Assembly: GCF_027490375.1 (NCBI RefSeq) | Contig: NZ_JAIXYH010000054.1 | Coordinates: 1 to 51,186 of the forward strand | Direction of reading: 5' to 3' | Source: Flavobacterium sp. | GTDB taxonomy: Bacteria; Bacteroidota; Bacteroidia; Flavobacteriales; Flavobacteriaceae | Length of the DNA stretch: 51,186 bases | Part shown: in pieces, positions 43,313 through 51,186 of the stretch | Layout: every line of letters begins with the position of its first letter | Position numbering within the stretch: the stretch's first letter is position 1 | Notes under the pieces: generated by a model | What the model saw: the letters and a program-made list of their open reading frames with translations, nothing else | The model's database searches: none | Told to the model about the DNA's origin: nothing | Made by a program: the position numbers and the translations under genes

Positions 43313-45760
43313 ATGCCATACATTAATGTGGTATTGCCCTTGGCGGTTAATACTGCTTTTACCTATTTCGTAACCAACGAACAACTTTCCCAGCTGCAAA
43401 TTGGTATTCGAGTTGTTGTTCCGTTCGGGCAAAGAAAGTTATACACTGCTTTGGTGAGCGAATATGATGTGCCCGCTCCACAAGTCTACGAAGCTAAACC
43501 CATTCACGATATTTTAGACGAGAGTCCGATTGTTACCAAACCGCAACTGCAACTTTGGCTTTGGATTGCCGATTATTATATGTGTAGTGTAGGCGAGGTT
43601 TTTCGAGCAGCCATGCCAAGCGCACTTCTTTTAGCCAGCGAAACCATTGTCAGCGCCTTCGATACAAATCCAGACACTAACGCACTCGACGACGATGAGT
43701 ATTTAGTGTACGAAGCAATGCAAGTAAAATCGTCGCTAACGATTGCCGAAGTTGAAAAAATCATCGGTAAAAAGGTATCTTTTAAAAAATTGCAGCGATT
43801 GATTTCCTCTAAAGTAGTGAAGCTAGAAGAAGAGGTAAAAGAAGTGTATAAACCAAAATTAGTGAGTTATATCCGACTTGCGGAAGCTTTTCAAGACAAA
43901 GAAGCGTTGCCTTTGTTGTTGCAGGAATTATCCCGGGCAGAAAAACAAAAAATGGCCGTACTGGCTTTTTTCGATACCCAGAAAAAAACCGATAAACACA
44001 TTAGTTACAAAGAGTTTGTGTCGCAAGAACGGGTGTCGCAATCGGCAGTCGACTCATTAATCTCCAAAGGTGTTTTTGAGAAGTATTACATTGAAACATC
44101 GCGATTATCGGGCAATTTTTCTAAAGGGAGTTCTGCTATCTCACTTTCAGCAGCACAGGCAAAAGCCAAGCAAGAAATTACCGACGCCTGGGCGAAAAGC
44201 GAAACGGTTTTACTCAAAGGCGTAACCGCTTCGGGAAAGACAGAAGTTTACATGTCGATTATTAACGATTTGCTTAGTACAGAGAATCAAGTGTTGTATT
44301 TGTTGCCAGAAATTGCGCTCACGACTCAATTAGTAGGTCGCTTACGTAAGCAGTTTGGGAATAAAGTTGCGGTTTATCATTCTCGATTAAGTATTAACGA
44401 GCGCGTCGAGGTTTGGAAGCAAATTTTAGAGCGAAAACCCGAAGCACAAATTGTAATCGGAGCACGATCGGCATTGTTTTTGCCGTTTAGCAATTTGGAT
44501 TGTATTGTTATTGACGAAGAACACGAACCTACATTTAAGCAGCAAGATCCGGCGCCGCGTTATCATGCTCGCGATGCCGCCTTAGTTCTGGCTCGATTTG
44601 CAGAAGCTAAAGTGTTGCTGGGTTCGGCTACGCCATCTTTAGAAAGTACGTATAATGTAAAAACGGCCAAGTACGGATATGTGGAACTAAACGAGCGTTA
44701 CGCATTACAGCCTTTACCACAGGTCGAAATTGTTGATTTAAAAGACAAGCAAAAGCGGAAATTAATGACCGGGCATTTCAGCGACACGTTGTTGGAAGCC
44801 ATTCGCGAAACTTTGGAACAGAAACAACAAATAATATTGTTTCAAAACCGTCGTGGGTACTCGCCTATAACGGAGTGCATTACCTGCGGCCATGTTCCGC
44901 ATTGCAATCAGTGCGATGTAGCACTCACGTACCACCAATCTAAAAATCAGTTGCGTTGCCACTATTGTGGGTTTTCAGTTCCGCAGCCGGTAAGCTGTTA
45001 TGCGTGTAAGAGTCAGACTTTAATACACAAAGGATTTGGAACGGAGCAAATTCAAAACGAATTGCAAGAGTTGTTTCCGAATATCCGTGTTTTGCGAATG
45101 GATCAAGATTCTACTTCCGGGAAGTTTGCCTTTGAGAAGATCATCGATTCGTTTAAAAATCGGGAAGCTGAAATTTTAGTCGGCACGCAAATGGTTGCCA
45201 AAGGTCTTGATTTTAGTGCCGTAACCTTGGTTGGGATTATGGACGCCGATTCAATTTTATATCAATCGGATTTCCGTGCTAACGAAAGAACATTTCAGCT
45301 GTTCACGCAAGTAGCGGGTAGGGCAGGGCGTAGCACGAATCCGGGCAAAGTGATTTTGCAAACGTATAATCCGTTTCATTTTGTATTGAAAGATTTTATC
45401 AATAACGATTATGCGACTATGGTAGATCGCGAGCTAGAAGAACGGCAGCAGTTTTATTATCCTCCGGTATTTAAATTGGCAAAACTTACGTTTAAGAGCA
45501 AGAACTTCGAACTTACGCAAGTTGCCGGAACTTGGTTTGCAAACGCACTTAAAGAGCATACGCGCGCGCAGGTGTTAGGTCCGATTGAGCCGGCTGTGGG
45601 TCGTATTCGCAACGAGTATTTACAACATTTAATGGTTAAATATGCGAAAGGTGCTGCGGAAAAGGATTTAAAGGAGAAATTGCGTAAAATCCGAAGTAGT
45701 TTCGAAGCAATTGCGCAGTTTAAATCTGTGCGTTTGATTGTGAATATCGATTATTACTAG
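43313..45760 (+). CDS. priA: Primosomal replication restart helicase PriA
   Basis: An 815-residue helicase that reloads the replisome at stalled forks. The N-terminal DNA-binding domain starts YINVVLPLAVNTAFTYFV. Helicase motifs are LLKGVTASGKTEVYMSII (Walker A), DCIVIDEEHEPTFKQQDPAP (DEEH box) and VLLGSATPSLES. Zinc-binding cysteines include CITCGHVPHCNQC and CHYCGFSVPQPVSCYAC. QVAGRAGRSTNPG and the LIVNIDYY C-terminus are also standard. It is full-length and intact. Its stop is 2 bp from that of the convergent LytTR gene. Confidence 0.97.
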   Translation: MPYINVVLPLAVNTAFTYFVTNEQLSQLQIGIRVVVPFGQRKLYTALVSEYDVPAPQVYEAKPIHDILDESPIVTKPQLQLWLWIADYYMCSVGEVFRAAMPSALLLASETIVSAFDTNPDTNALDDDEYLVYEAMQVKSSLTIAEVEKIIGKKVSFKKLQRLISSKVVKLEEEVKEVYKPKLVSYIRLAEAFQDKEALPLLLQELSRAEKQKMAVLAFFDTQKKTDKHISYKEFVSQERVSQSAVDSLISKGVFEKYYIETSRLSGNFSKGSSAISLSAAQAKAKQEITDAWAKSETVLLKGVTASGKTEVYMSIINDLLSTENQVLYLLPEIALTTQLVGRLRKQFGNKVAVYHSRLSINERVEVWKQILERKPEAQIVIGARSALFLPFSNLDCIVIDEEHEPTFKQQDPAPRYHARDAALVLARFAEAKVLLGSATPSLESTYNVKTAKYGYVELNERYALQPLPQVEIVDLKDKQKRKLMTGHFSDTLLEAIRETLEQKQQIILFQNRRGYSPITECITCGHVPHCNQCDVALTYHQSKNQLRCHYCGFSVPQPVSCYACKSQTLIHKGFGTEQIQNELQELFPNIRVLRMDQDSTSGKFAFEKIIDSFKNREAEILVGTQMVAKGLDFSAVTLVGIMDADSILYQSDFRANERTFQLFTQVAGRAGRSTNPGKVILQTYNPFHFVLKDFINNDYATMVDRELEERQQFYYPPVFKLAKLTFKSKNFELTQVAGTWFANALKEHTRAQVLGPIEPAVGRIRNEYLQHLMVKYAKGAAEKDLKEKLRKIRSSFEAIAQFKSVRLIVNIDYY

Positions 45761-45762
45761 GT

Positions 45763-46464
45763 TTAGGTTAAACTCAAGGCGCGTTTCAGATCGTCTTTTT
45801 TATTCCGCGAAAGCGGTATTTTAATTGTTCCGATCTCGGCATATTTCGAATTAAACTTTTCGACTTTATCGATATTAACGATAAACGATTTGTGTACACG
45901 AACAAAGCGCTCGCTAGGCAAATCATTTTCGAACGATTTCATCGTGGAAAGCACTAAATGCGTTTCATCGTCGGTGATTACTTTGATATAGTCGCCGTAC
46001 GCTTCTACGTATTTAATCCGATTGGTAAAAACTTTGAGTTTTTTGAGTTTGCTTTTAATGAAGATGTGTGTTCCGTCTTCCTCAGGAGCATCTTTCAGTA
46101 GCGAATACTGCTGCAAAGCTCGGCGTATTGCCGCATCGAATCGGGCGTTAGTGATGGGTTTTTGCAGGTAATCGGTGGCATCGTAATCAAAAGCTTTAAC
46201 GGCATAATCGGGTTTGGATGTAATGAAAATGACTTGCGGTTTCTTTTTAAGACCGTCGAGTAAATCAAATCCGTTGATTACGGGCATCTCGATGTCGAGG
46301 AAAATGAGATCAACCTCATTATACGACATAAAGTTTTTTGCTTCTATAGCATTAGAGAACTCGCCAACTAATTTTAAATGTAGTGAATTACTAACGTGTT
46401 TATTTACTACCATTCGTTGTATGGCGCTGTCATCTACTATAACACAGTTTAATTTCACACTCAT
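45763..46464 (-). CDS. LytTR-type DNA-binding response regulator
   Basis: A 233-residue two-component regulator. The receiver domain (1-120) has acidic D11-D12, phosphoacceptor D57 in IFLDIEMPVINGFDL and the conserved Lys in YLQKPI. The LytTR DNA-binding domain follows at about 130-233 (YVEAYGDYIKVITDDETHLV, SERFVRVHKSFIVNIDKVEK). No histidine kinase lies in the window, so the partner is elsewhere; such regulators in Bacteroidota often pair with an unlinked kinase. It is convergent with priA. Confidence 0.93.
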   Translation of the reverse strand: MSVKLNCVIVDDSAIQRMVVNKHVSNSLHLKLVGEFSNAIEAKNFMSYNEVDLIFLDIEMPVINGFDLLDGLKKKPQVIFITSKPDYAVKAFDYDATDYLQKPITNARFDAAIRRALQQYSLLKDAPEEDGTHIFIKSKLKKLKVFTNRIKYVEAYGDYIKVITDDETHLVLSTMKSFENDLPSERFVRVHKSFIVNIDKVEKFNSKYAEIGTIKIPLSRNKKDDLKRALSLT

Positions 46465-46590
46465 ATTTGCAATTTATATTTGGGATGGTCTAAAATAGCT
46501 ACTAATATCTGAATACACTAGCATTTCCAAGAAAAATATTGCAGTTCGTCGATATTTTTTTTGGAATGGATTTCGTTTAAATAAAATGAT

Positions 46591-46598
46591 TACTTTTG
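46591..46598 (+). promoter_or_regulatory. -7 promoter box for the rpsF operon
   Basis: TACTTTTG fits the Bacteroidota -7 consensus TAnnTTTG, 31 bp before the rpsF ATG at 46630; a T-rich -33 region lies upstream. Confidence 0.7.
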
Positions 46599-46629
46599 CA
46601 CCCACTTTAACAAAATAATTTATTTGTTT

Positions 46630-46971
46630 ATGAATCAATACGAAACTGTTTTCATCTTGAATCCCGTTTTATCTGAGACCCAGGTAAAGGAAACAGTAAG
46701 CAAGTTTGAAGATTTTCTTACGAGCAGAGGTGCAGAGATGGTAGCTAAAGAAGACTGGGGCTTAAAGAAGCTCGCTTATGAAATCCAACACAAGAAAAGT
46801 GGTTTTTATCACTTATTTGAGTTCAAAGCACCTGCAGAAGTGTTAATCGCTTTCGAAACTGAATTCAGAAGAGATGAGCGCGTAATGCGTTTCTTGACTG
46901 TTAGTTTAGACAAACACGCGATTTCTTGGGCAGAGCGCAGAAGAGAAAAACTTAAAATTGCTAAAGCTTAA
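46630..46971 (+). CDS. rpsF: Ribosomal protein bS6
   Basis: A 113-residue 30S subunit protein. I choose the ATG at 46630 ([14 protein letters not shown]), two codons after a TTG. Visible family segments are [29 protein letters not shown] and [16 protein letters not shown]. It binds bS18 in the small subunit. It is first in the rpsF-rpsR-rplI operon, with 5 bp to rpsR and no ssb gene between, an order I associate with Bacteroidota. Confidence 0.97.
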   Translation: MNQYETVFILNPVLSETQVKETVSKFEDFLTSRGAEMVAKEDWGLKKLAYEIQHKKSGFYHLFEFKAPAEVLIAFETEFRRDERVMRFLTVSLDKHAISWAERRREKLKIAKA

Positions 46972-46976
46972 TTATT

Positions 46977-47273
46977 ATGGCAACATTACAACAATCGGCT
47001 TCAGGTAAGAAAGACGGAGATATCCGTTACTTAACCCCGCTAAACATAGAAACAAACAAGACAAAAAAATATTGTCGTTTCAAAAGATCTGGTATTAAAT
47101 ACGTAGATTATAAAGACGCAGATTTCTTGTTGAAATTCGTAAACGAGCAAGGTAAAATTTTACCACGTCGTTTAACTGGAACCTCATTAAAATATCAAAG
47201 AAAAGTATCTGTTGCTGTAAAAAGAGCGCGTCACTTAGCGCTTATGCCTTACGTTGCAGATTTATTAAAATAA
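46977..47273 (+). CDS. rpsR: Ribosomal protein bS18
   Basis: A 98-residue small-subunit protein with a short N-terminal extension before the conserved core [36 protein letters not shown] and [16 protein letters not shown]. It contacts bS6 and 16S rRNA on the platform. It is the second gene of the operon, 5 bp after rpsF and 12 bp before rplI. Confidence 0.97.
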   Translation: MATLQQSASGKKDGDIRYLTPLNIETNKTKKYCRFKRSGIKYVDYKDADFLLKFVNEQGKILPRRLTGTSLKYQRKVSVAVKRARHLALMPYVADLLK

Positions 47274-47285
47274 GAATCAGAAATT

Positions 47286-47726
47286 ATGGAACTTATACTT
47301 AAACAAGACGTACCTAATTTAGGTTTTAAAGACGACGTAGTTTCTGTGAAGCCGGGCTACGGCAGAAACTTCCTTATTCCTCAAGGTTTTGCTCAGTTGG
47401 CAACTCCTTCTGCTAAGAAAGTTTTGGCTGAAAACCTAAAGCAAAGAGCACACAAAGAAGCTAAAATTGTTGCTGATGCGAAAGAAAAAGCAGAGGCACT
47501 TAAAGCTCTTGAAATTAAAATCACTGCAAAAGCAGGTGGTGAGAAGCTTTTTGGTTCAATCACTAACATCGATATCGCTGATGCACTTGCTAAAAGTGGT
47601 CACGAAATCGAAAGAAAATTCATCACTTCAGGTATCGTGAAAAGAACTGGAAAGTACAGCGCTACCGTACGTTTACACAGAGATGTAGTGGTTGAATTAG
47701 CTTACGAGATTGTAGCTGAAAACTAA
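47286..47726 (+). CDS. rplI: Ribosomal protein bL9
   Basis: A 146-residue large-subunit protein. The N-terminal domain reads MELILKQDVPNLGFKDDVVS followed by VKPGYGRNFLIPQGFAQLAT. A long connecting helix and the C-terminal rRNA-binding domain (KLFGSITNIDIADALAKSGH) follow. It stabilises the L1 stalk region. It is last in the ribosomal operon and is followed by a terminator at 47748. Confidence 0.97.
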   Translation: MELILKQDVPNLGFKDDVVSVKPGYGRNFLIPQGFAQLATPSAKKVLAENLKQRAHKEAKIVADAKEKAEALKALEIKITAKAGGEKLFGSITNIDIADALAKSGHEIERKFITSGIVKRTGKYSATVRLHRDVVVELAYEIVAEN

Positions 47727-47747
47727 TTTTCAATTATAGAATACATT

Positions 47748-47775
47748 AAATCCCGTCTCGGCGGGATTTTTTTTT
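47748..47775 (+). terminator. Terminator after the ribosomal protein operon
   Basis: The perfect 8-bp stem AAATCCCG / CGGGATTT with a 6-bp loop is followed by a T run (47767-47775) that reaches almost to the next ATG at 47779. The gene downstream thus begins right after the terminator. Confidence 0.9.
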
Positions 47776-47778
47776 ACC

Positions 47779-48252
47779 ATGAAATACCTACGACTTTCCC
47801 GACCGCAATTCGAAGAACTTGCCGACGAGTTTGCGAAATTCCTAGCAGTACAATCAATAGATAAGCAACAATGGGACGAAATTAAGGCGAACAACAGCGC
47901 CGAAGTCGAGCGCCAACTCGATAACTTTTCCGACTTCATTTGGGACGGTGTACTCAGCAATACCGCATTCCTCGAACATTTCACCAAAAGCATTGTTTTT
48001 CTCTTTAAATGTTCCGAAGAAAATATACAAGCTATTGTAATCAAATGCGCCGATCCAAACCTTGATCTTACAACTGCCAAAGGAGTTAACGCTATTTCTG
48101 ATTCGCTTTTTACCGATTTGTTTGAAATTCAGTCTGGTGCCAAGAACTACACTCCCGATCGAAACACCGCTATTTTTGAAATCATCAAACAAGGTGCCTT
48201 TATTTCCGACGGAGAAATGTTCTTGCAAATCGATGCCGTAATTCGCGGATAA
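47779..48252 (+). CDS. DUF6495-like conserved protein
   Basis: A 157-residue soluble protein opening MKYLRLSRPQFEELADEFAK. It contains FIWDGVLSNTAFLEHFTKSI and a second half with GVNAISDSLFTDLFEIQSG. It resembles the small DUF6495-type family of Flavobacteriia found next to rplI and ligA; that naming is from memory and only moderately sure. No function is known. The ATG is only 3 bp after the T run of the preceding terminator, so its mRNA must come from read-through or have almost no leader. Confidence 0.7.
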   Translation: MKYLRLSRPQFEELADEFAKFLAVQSIDKQQWDEIKANNSAEVERQLDNFSDFIWDGVLSNTAFLEHFTKSIVFLFKCSEENIQAIVIKCADPNLDLTTAKGVNAISDSLFTDLFEIQSGAKNYTPDRNTAIFEIIKQGAFISDGEMFLQIDAVIRG

Positions 48253-48277
48253 AATCTGCTTTTTATTTTTATCTTAG

Positions 48278-48295
48278 TTGAGTATTAGCACTCAA
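48278..48295 (+). promoter_or_regulatory. Small hairpin just upstream of the ligA start
   Basis: TTGAGT and ACTCAA pair across ATTAGC, ending 4 bp before the ligA ATG. It contains TTAGCACTC, one arm of a CIRCE-like sequence, but the second CIRCE arm is absent. The effect on translation is uncertain. Confidence 0.25.
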
Positions 48296-48299
48296 TTGA

Positions 48300-50303
48300 A
48301 TGGACATCAAAGAACAGATCACTGCCTTACGAAACGAGCTCGATAAACACAATTATCAATATTACATTTTAGATCAGCCGTTGATTTCAGACACGGAATT
48401 CGATCTAAAAATGAAACAACTTCAAAAGTTAGAATCCGATTTTCCCGAATTCGACGATCCCAATTCTCCCTCAAAACGTGTAGGTGGCGGAGTCACAAAG
48501 AATTTCGAAACTGTGGTGCATTCCAACCGAATGTACTCACTCGAAAATGGATACAACAGCGAAGAGGTAGTTGACTGGTACAATCGCATTCTTAAAAGTA
48601 CCGGACGTACAAGTGTAGAACTCGTTTGCGAACTCAAATACGACGGTGCTTCCATAAGTTTGGAATATTTAGATGGTGTTTTCCAACGCGCCATTACACG
48701 AGGCGACGGTTTTCAAGGTGATGACGTCAGCGAGAACATTCGAACCATCAAAACAATTCCTTTGAAATTACATAGCCAGCATTTTAAAGGCTTTAGTGTG
48801 TTTCGTGGCGAAGTAATTTTGCCCATTGATGGATTCAATAAGCTAAACGAGATTCAAGAAAGTAAGGGATTGCCGCTGTATGCAAATCCGAGGAATACCG
48901 CTTCGGGAACACTAAAATTGCAGGACAGTACCGAAGTGGCAAAACGTCCGTTGGAGTGTTTAATTTACGGCGGAATTACTGAGCAATTTGCCAAGAAACA
49001 CAGCGAATTTTTACAACATGCAGCAACTGCTGGCTTTAAAGTTCCGAGCAGCTACCGCGTTTGCAGTTCTATTGATGAGGTTTTTACTTTTCTAGATGAA
49101 TGGGACGTAAAGCGACATGAACTCCCGTACGAAACCGACGGTGTTGTGATTAAAGTCAATGAGATTTTCTTACAAGAGGAAATTGGATACACAGCTAAAA
49201 ATCCGCGTTGGGCACTGGCTTATAAATTTAAGACCGAAACAGCCGTTACGCAATTAAAAAGTGTTTCCTACCAGGTGGGTCGGACAGGTGCAATTACGCC
49301 TGTTGCGAATCTCGAGCCGGTGCAACTCGCCGGAACAACGGTTAAACGCGCTTCGTTGCATAATGCCGACCAGATTGAAAAACTAGATTTGCATATAAAC
49401 GACTATGTTTTTGTTGAAAAAGGCGGCGAAATTATCCCTAAAATAACGGGGGTTGATTTCACCAAACGCAACGAAACGACGGAGAAAATTATTTTCATTG
49501 AGCATTGCCCCGAATGTAGTTCGATACTTAGCCGAGCCGAGGGCGAAGCCCAGCATTATTGCACAAACGACAGTAGTTGTCCGCCGCAAATAATCGGAAA
49601 AATCGAGCATTTTATTTCGCGGAAGGCGCTCGATATTGATGGTCTTGGTGGCGAAACGGCAGCGCAGTTATTTCGTGAAAACCGCATCAAAAATGTAGCG
49701 GATTTGTACGATTTAAAACTCGACGATTTACTGCCACTGGAACGTATGGCAATGAAATCGGCACAAAACTTACTTGCTGGTGTTGAAGCCTCGAAATCGG
49801 TTGGTTTTGAACGCGTTTTATTTGGTTTGGGAATCCGACATGTGGGTGAAACGGTGGCAAAGAAATTAGCTCAACATTTCAAAAACATCGATAACCTGGC
49901 CGCGGCAACTGTTGAACAACTACTTGAAATTGATGAAATTGGCGAACGTATCGCGAACAGTGTCGTTAGTTTTTTCGGTACGGAAAGTCAGCGTGAGATG
50001 GTAAGCCGTTTGCGCACTGCGGGCTTGCAATTTGAAATTAATCAAGAAGAGCTGTCTTTGTTAAGCGACACGCTAGCAGGGCAGGCTGTGGTTATTTCAG
50101 GCGTATTTAGCACGCACAGCCGCGATGAGTTGAAGTTACTAGTTGAAAAACACGGAGGAAAAATGGTATCATCTATTTCGGCGAAAACCTCTTTTGTATT
50201 GGCTGGTGAGAACATGGGACCGGCTAAACTAGAAAAAGCCAAACAATTGGGTGTGAAGATACTAGACGAACAAACCTTTTTAAATCTAATTAATGAAAAT
50301 TAA
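48300..50303 (+). CDS. ligA: NAD-dependent DNA ligase
   Basis: A 667-residue ligase that seals nicks using NAD. The adenylation lysine is K113 in CELKYDGASI. NAD-binding Ia-type segments precede it (YYILDQPLISDTEFDLKM). The OB fold is followed by a four-cysteine zinc site (CPECSSIL ... YCTNDSSCPP), helix-hairpin-helix repeats (LERVLFGLGIRHVGETV-like, IDEIGERIANSVV) and a C-terminal BRCT domain (VVISGVFSTHSRDELKLLVE). All parts are intact and of usual length. It overlaps the next gene by 11 bp. Confidence 0.98.
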   Translation: MDIKEQITALRNELDKHNYQYYILDQPLISDTEFDLKMKQLQKLESDFPEFDDPNSPSKRVGGGVTKNFETVVHSNRMYSLENGYNSEEVVDWYNRILKSTGRTSVELVCELKYDGASISLEYLDGVFQRAITRGDGFQGDDVSENIRTIKTIPLKLHSQHFKGFSVFRGEVILPIDGFNKLNEIQESKGLPLYANPRNTASGTLKLQDSTEVAKRPLECLIYGGITEQFAKKHSEFLQHAATAGFKVPSSYRVCSSIDEVFTFLDEWDVKRHELPYETDGVVIKVNEIFLQEEIGYTAKNPRWALAYKFKTETAVTQLKSVSYQVGRTGAITPVANLEPVQLAGTTVKRASLHNADQIEKLDLHINDYVFVEKGGEIIPKITGVDFTKRNETTEKIIFIEHCPECSSILSRAEGEAQHYCTNDSSCPPQIIGKIEHFISRKALDIDGLGGETAAQLFRENRIKNVADLYDLKLDDLLPLERMAMKSAQNLLAGVEASKSVGFERVLFGLGIRHVGETVAKKLAQHFKNIDNLAAATVEQLLEIDEIGERIANSVVSFFGTESQREMVSRLRTAGLQFEINQEELSLLSDTLAGQAVVISGVFSTHSRDELKLLVEKHGGKMVSSISAKTSFVLAGENMGPAKLEKAKQLGVKILDEQTFLNLINEN

Positions 50304-51000
50304 GAGCCCAACCTTGATATTGTATTGGTTATCAAGCATCAGTTTTGTAACCTTTTTTATGTTAGGCTGGGATTATTCAGCACTTATTGCAAAATCTTGC
50401 GTAGTCCCTTCTATCGGAATGTACTATTTGAATAGTAGAAACGGCAAATTTAGTTTCCTTCCGATAAGCATTTTCCTTTTATGCTACACGGGCGACGTTG
50501 CAGTGCTTATCGACCAGGAGGACTTTTTCATCTATTCCGCTTATGCATTTTTGATTGTTTATAGTTTGATGCTCATTTATGCTGTGAAAGATCTCAAACA
50601 TGTTACTTATAAAAGACGGGATATACCAGTTATACTAGTTGTTACTGGTTCTTTAATATATGTGGTCATTTCTGTTTTAGAGATGCAATTTAGCAATCCA
50701 AAAGGACAGAATTTCCTGTATCTCATTTATGCTTTGGTGCTTACTGTTTTATCGATTTTAGTCTTTGCGGGTTATACGGCAAAAGGCAGTTTACAGTATT
50801 TGAGTTTTGGCTTAGCTACAACCTGTTTCATCTTATCTGATATTTTCTATTCTATAAAGAGCTTTTACGTTTATTCCGATCTACTGCAGTTATTAACTTT
50901 AGCAATGCAAATGCTTTCCTACTTCTTTTTAGCCAAGTATTTCATTATGCGTGAAGCCGAAGAAGCTCGAAAGTTGCAAAAGAAGTTATCATTAGATTAA
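50293..51000 (+). CDS. YhhN/TMEM86-like polytopic membrane protein
   Basis: A 235-residue protein with about eight hydrophobic segments. LLCYTGDVAVLIDQ and FILSDIFYSIKSF place acidic residues within membrane helices, and the C-terminal MLSYFFLAKYFIM is also typical of YhhN-like (lysoplasmalogenase-type) proteins. The activity in this organism is unproven. Its start lies inside ligA (11-bp overlap), so it is translated from the same transcript. It is followed directly by the repeat region at the right edge. Confidence 0.65.
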   Translation: MKIKSPTLILYWLSSISFVTFFMLGWDYSALIAKSCVVPSIGMYYLNSRNGKFSFLPISIFLLCYTGDVAVLIDQEDFFIYSAYAFLIVYSLMLIYAVKDLKHVTYKRRDIPVILVVTGSLIYVVISVLEMQFSNPKGQNFLYLIYALVLTVLSILVFAGYTAKGSLQYLSFGLATTCFILSDIFYSIKSFYVYSDLLQLLTLAMQMLSYFFLAKYFIMREAEEARKLQKKLSLD

Positions 51001-51030
51001 TTGGCCACGTAACGTATGGTTTAACAGCAT

Positions 51031-51186
51031 TTAGTATTAAGATTAGAGTATTAAGATTAGAGTATTGAGACTTCGATGAATTCACCACTTTACGTATCAT
51101 TCACCCACCCGAACCCGCGTATCGGCGGTACCTGAGCTTGTTGAATGCTTAACCGCAAAGAACGCGAAGATTTACGCAAAGTTCGC
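51031..51186. repeat. Right-edge repeat region: inverted modular repeat and dispersed phrase
   Basis: A tandem ATTAAGATTAGAGT run (51031-51068) comes first. Then comes a reversed copy of the modular repeat: GATGAATTCACCACTTTACG, then CGAACCCGCGTATCG, then CCTGAGCTTGTTGAATGC (51131-51148). A third copy of the AACCGCAAAGAACGCGAAG phrase starts at 51149 and is cut off by the window end. No gene is visible. Confidence 0.8.

Noticed and set aside
48278..48295. CIRCE operator before ligA
   Set aside because: Only one TTAGCACTC arm is present; the inverted GAGTGCTAA arm at the right spacing is missing.

Overview
This is a low-GC chromosomal window from a member of the Bacteroidota, most likely a Flavobacteriaceae species. 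The support is a clear gldI (gliding-motility lipoprotein FKBP isomerase), a DUF4834-type protein, a BatA-type VWA membrane protein, a YfhO-type membrane protein, and the ribosomal order rpsF-rpsR-rplI. At least ten genes also carry the Bacteroidota -7 promoter motif TAnnTTTG a short way upstream of their starts, and Shine-Dalgarno sequences are mostly absent. I see no rRNA, tRNA, CRISPR array, prophage, transposase or reverse transcriptase.

Layout. 1-740: possible end of a truncated gene, then a tandem array of a modular intergenic repeat and a GC-rich element. 740-3922: AraC regulator, GNAT-like protein and outer-membrane MetA-like protein, all on the minus strand. 4035-9595: DUF4834 protein, then a YfhO / glycosyltransferase / flippase cluster for a cell-surface glycan. 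9600-9815: MITE-like inverted-repeat element. 9901-10956: zinc alcohol dehydrogenase. 10990-15080: accessory stretch holding three orphan genes separated by several repeat families, including a 205-bp tandem repeat. 15144-17088: secreted protein and CDP-alcohol phosphatidyltransferase. 17322-20636: exported KatG divergent from OxyR. 20677-22092: small membrane proteins. 22274-27583: uvrA, ECF sigma factor with a 47-codon ORF, nth and bcp. 27722-30589: conserved unknown family, MBL hydrolase and a membrane-anchored partner. 30894-35028: BatA-type protein, dihydroorotase-like pseudoenzyme, DUF4870-like protein and esterase in one tightly packed unit. 35139-39628: unknown gene, then a DHH phosphoesterase - gldI - two cyclophilin/FKBP fusion operon. 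39715-40870: the largest repeat island. 41023-51000: nadC, YihY, DUF2147, priA, a LytTR regulator, rpsF-rpsR-rplI, a DUF6495-like protein, ligA and a YhhN-like protein. The repeat family reappears at the right end.

How the genes work together. Much of the window is housekeeping: DNA repair (uvrA, nth, ligA, priA), peroxide defence (katG/oxyR, bcp), envelope protein folding and gliding (gldI and two fusion isomerases), surface glycan synthesis, NAD synthesis and ribosomal proteins. The unusual parts are (1) the dispersed modular intergenic repeats, recurring in at least four places and both orientations, (2) a dihydroorotase homologue that has lost its metal-binding histidines, (3) an endonuclease III without its iron-sulfur cysteines, and (4) the orphan-gene and tandem-repeat accessory stretch at 11.8-14.6 kb. 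No known defence or mobile system was recognised. The repeat family is the best candidate for something undescribed, but its function cannot be read from the sequence.
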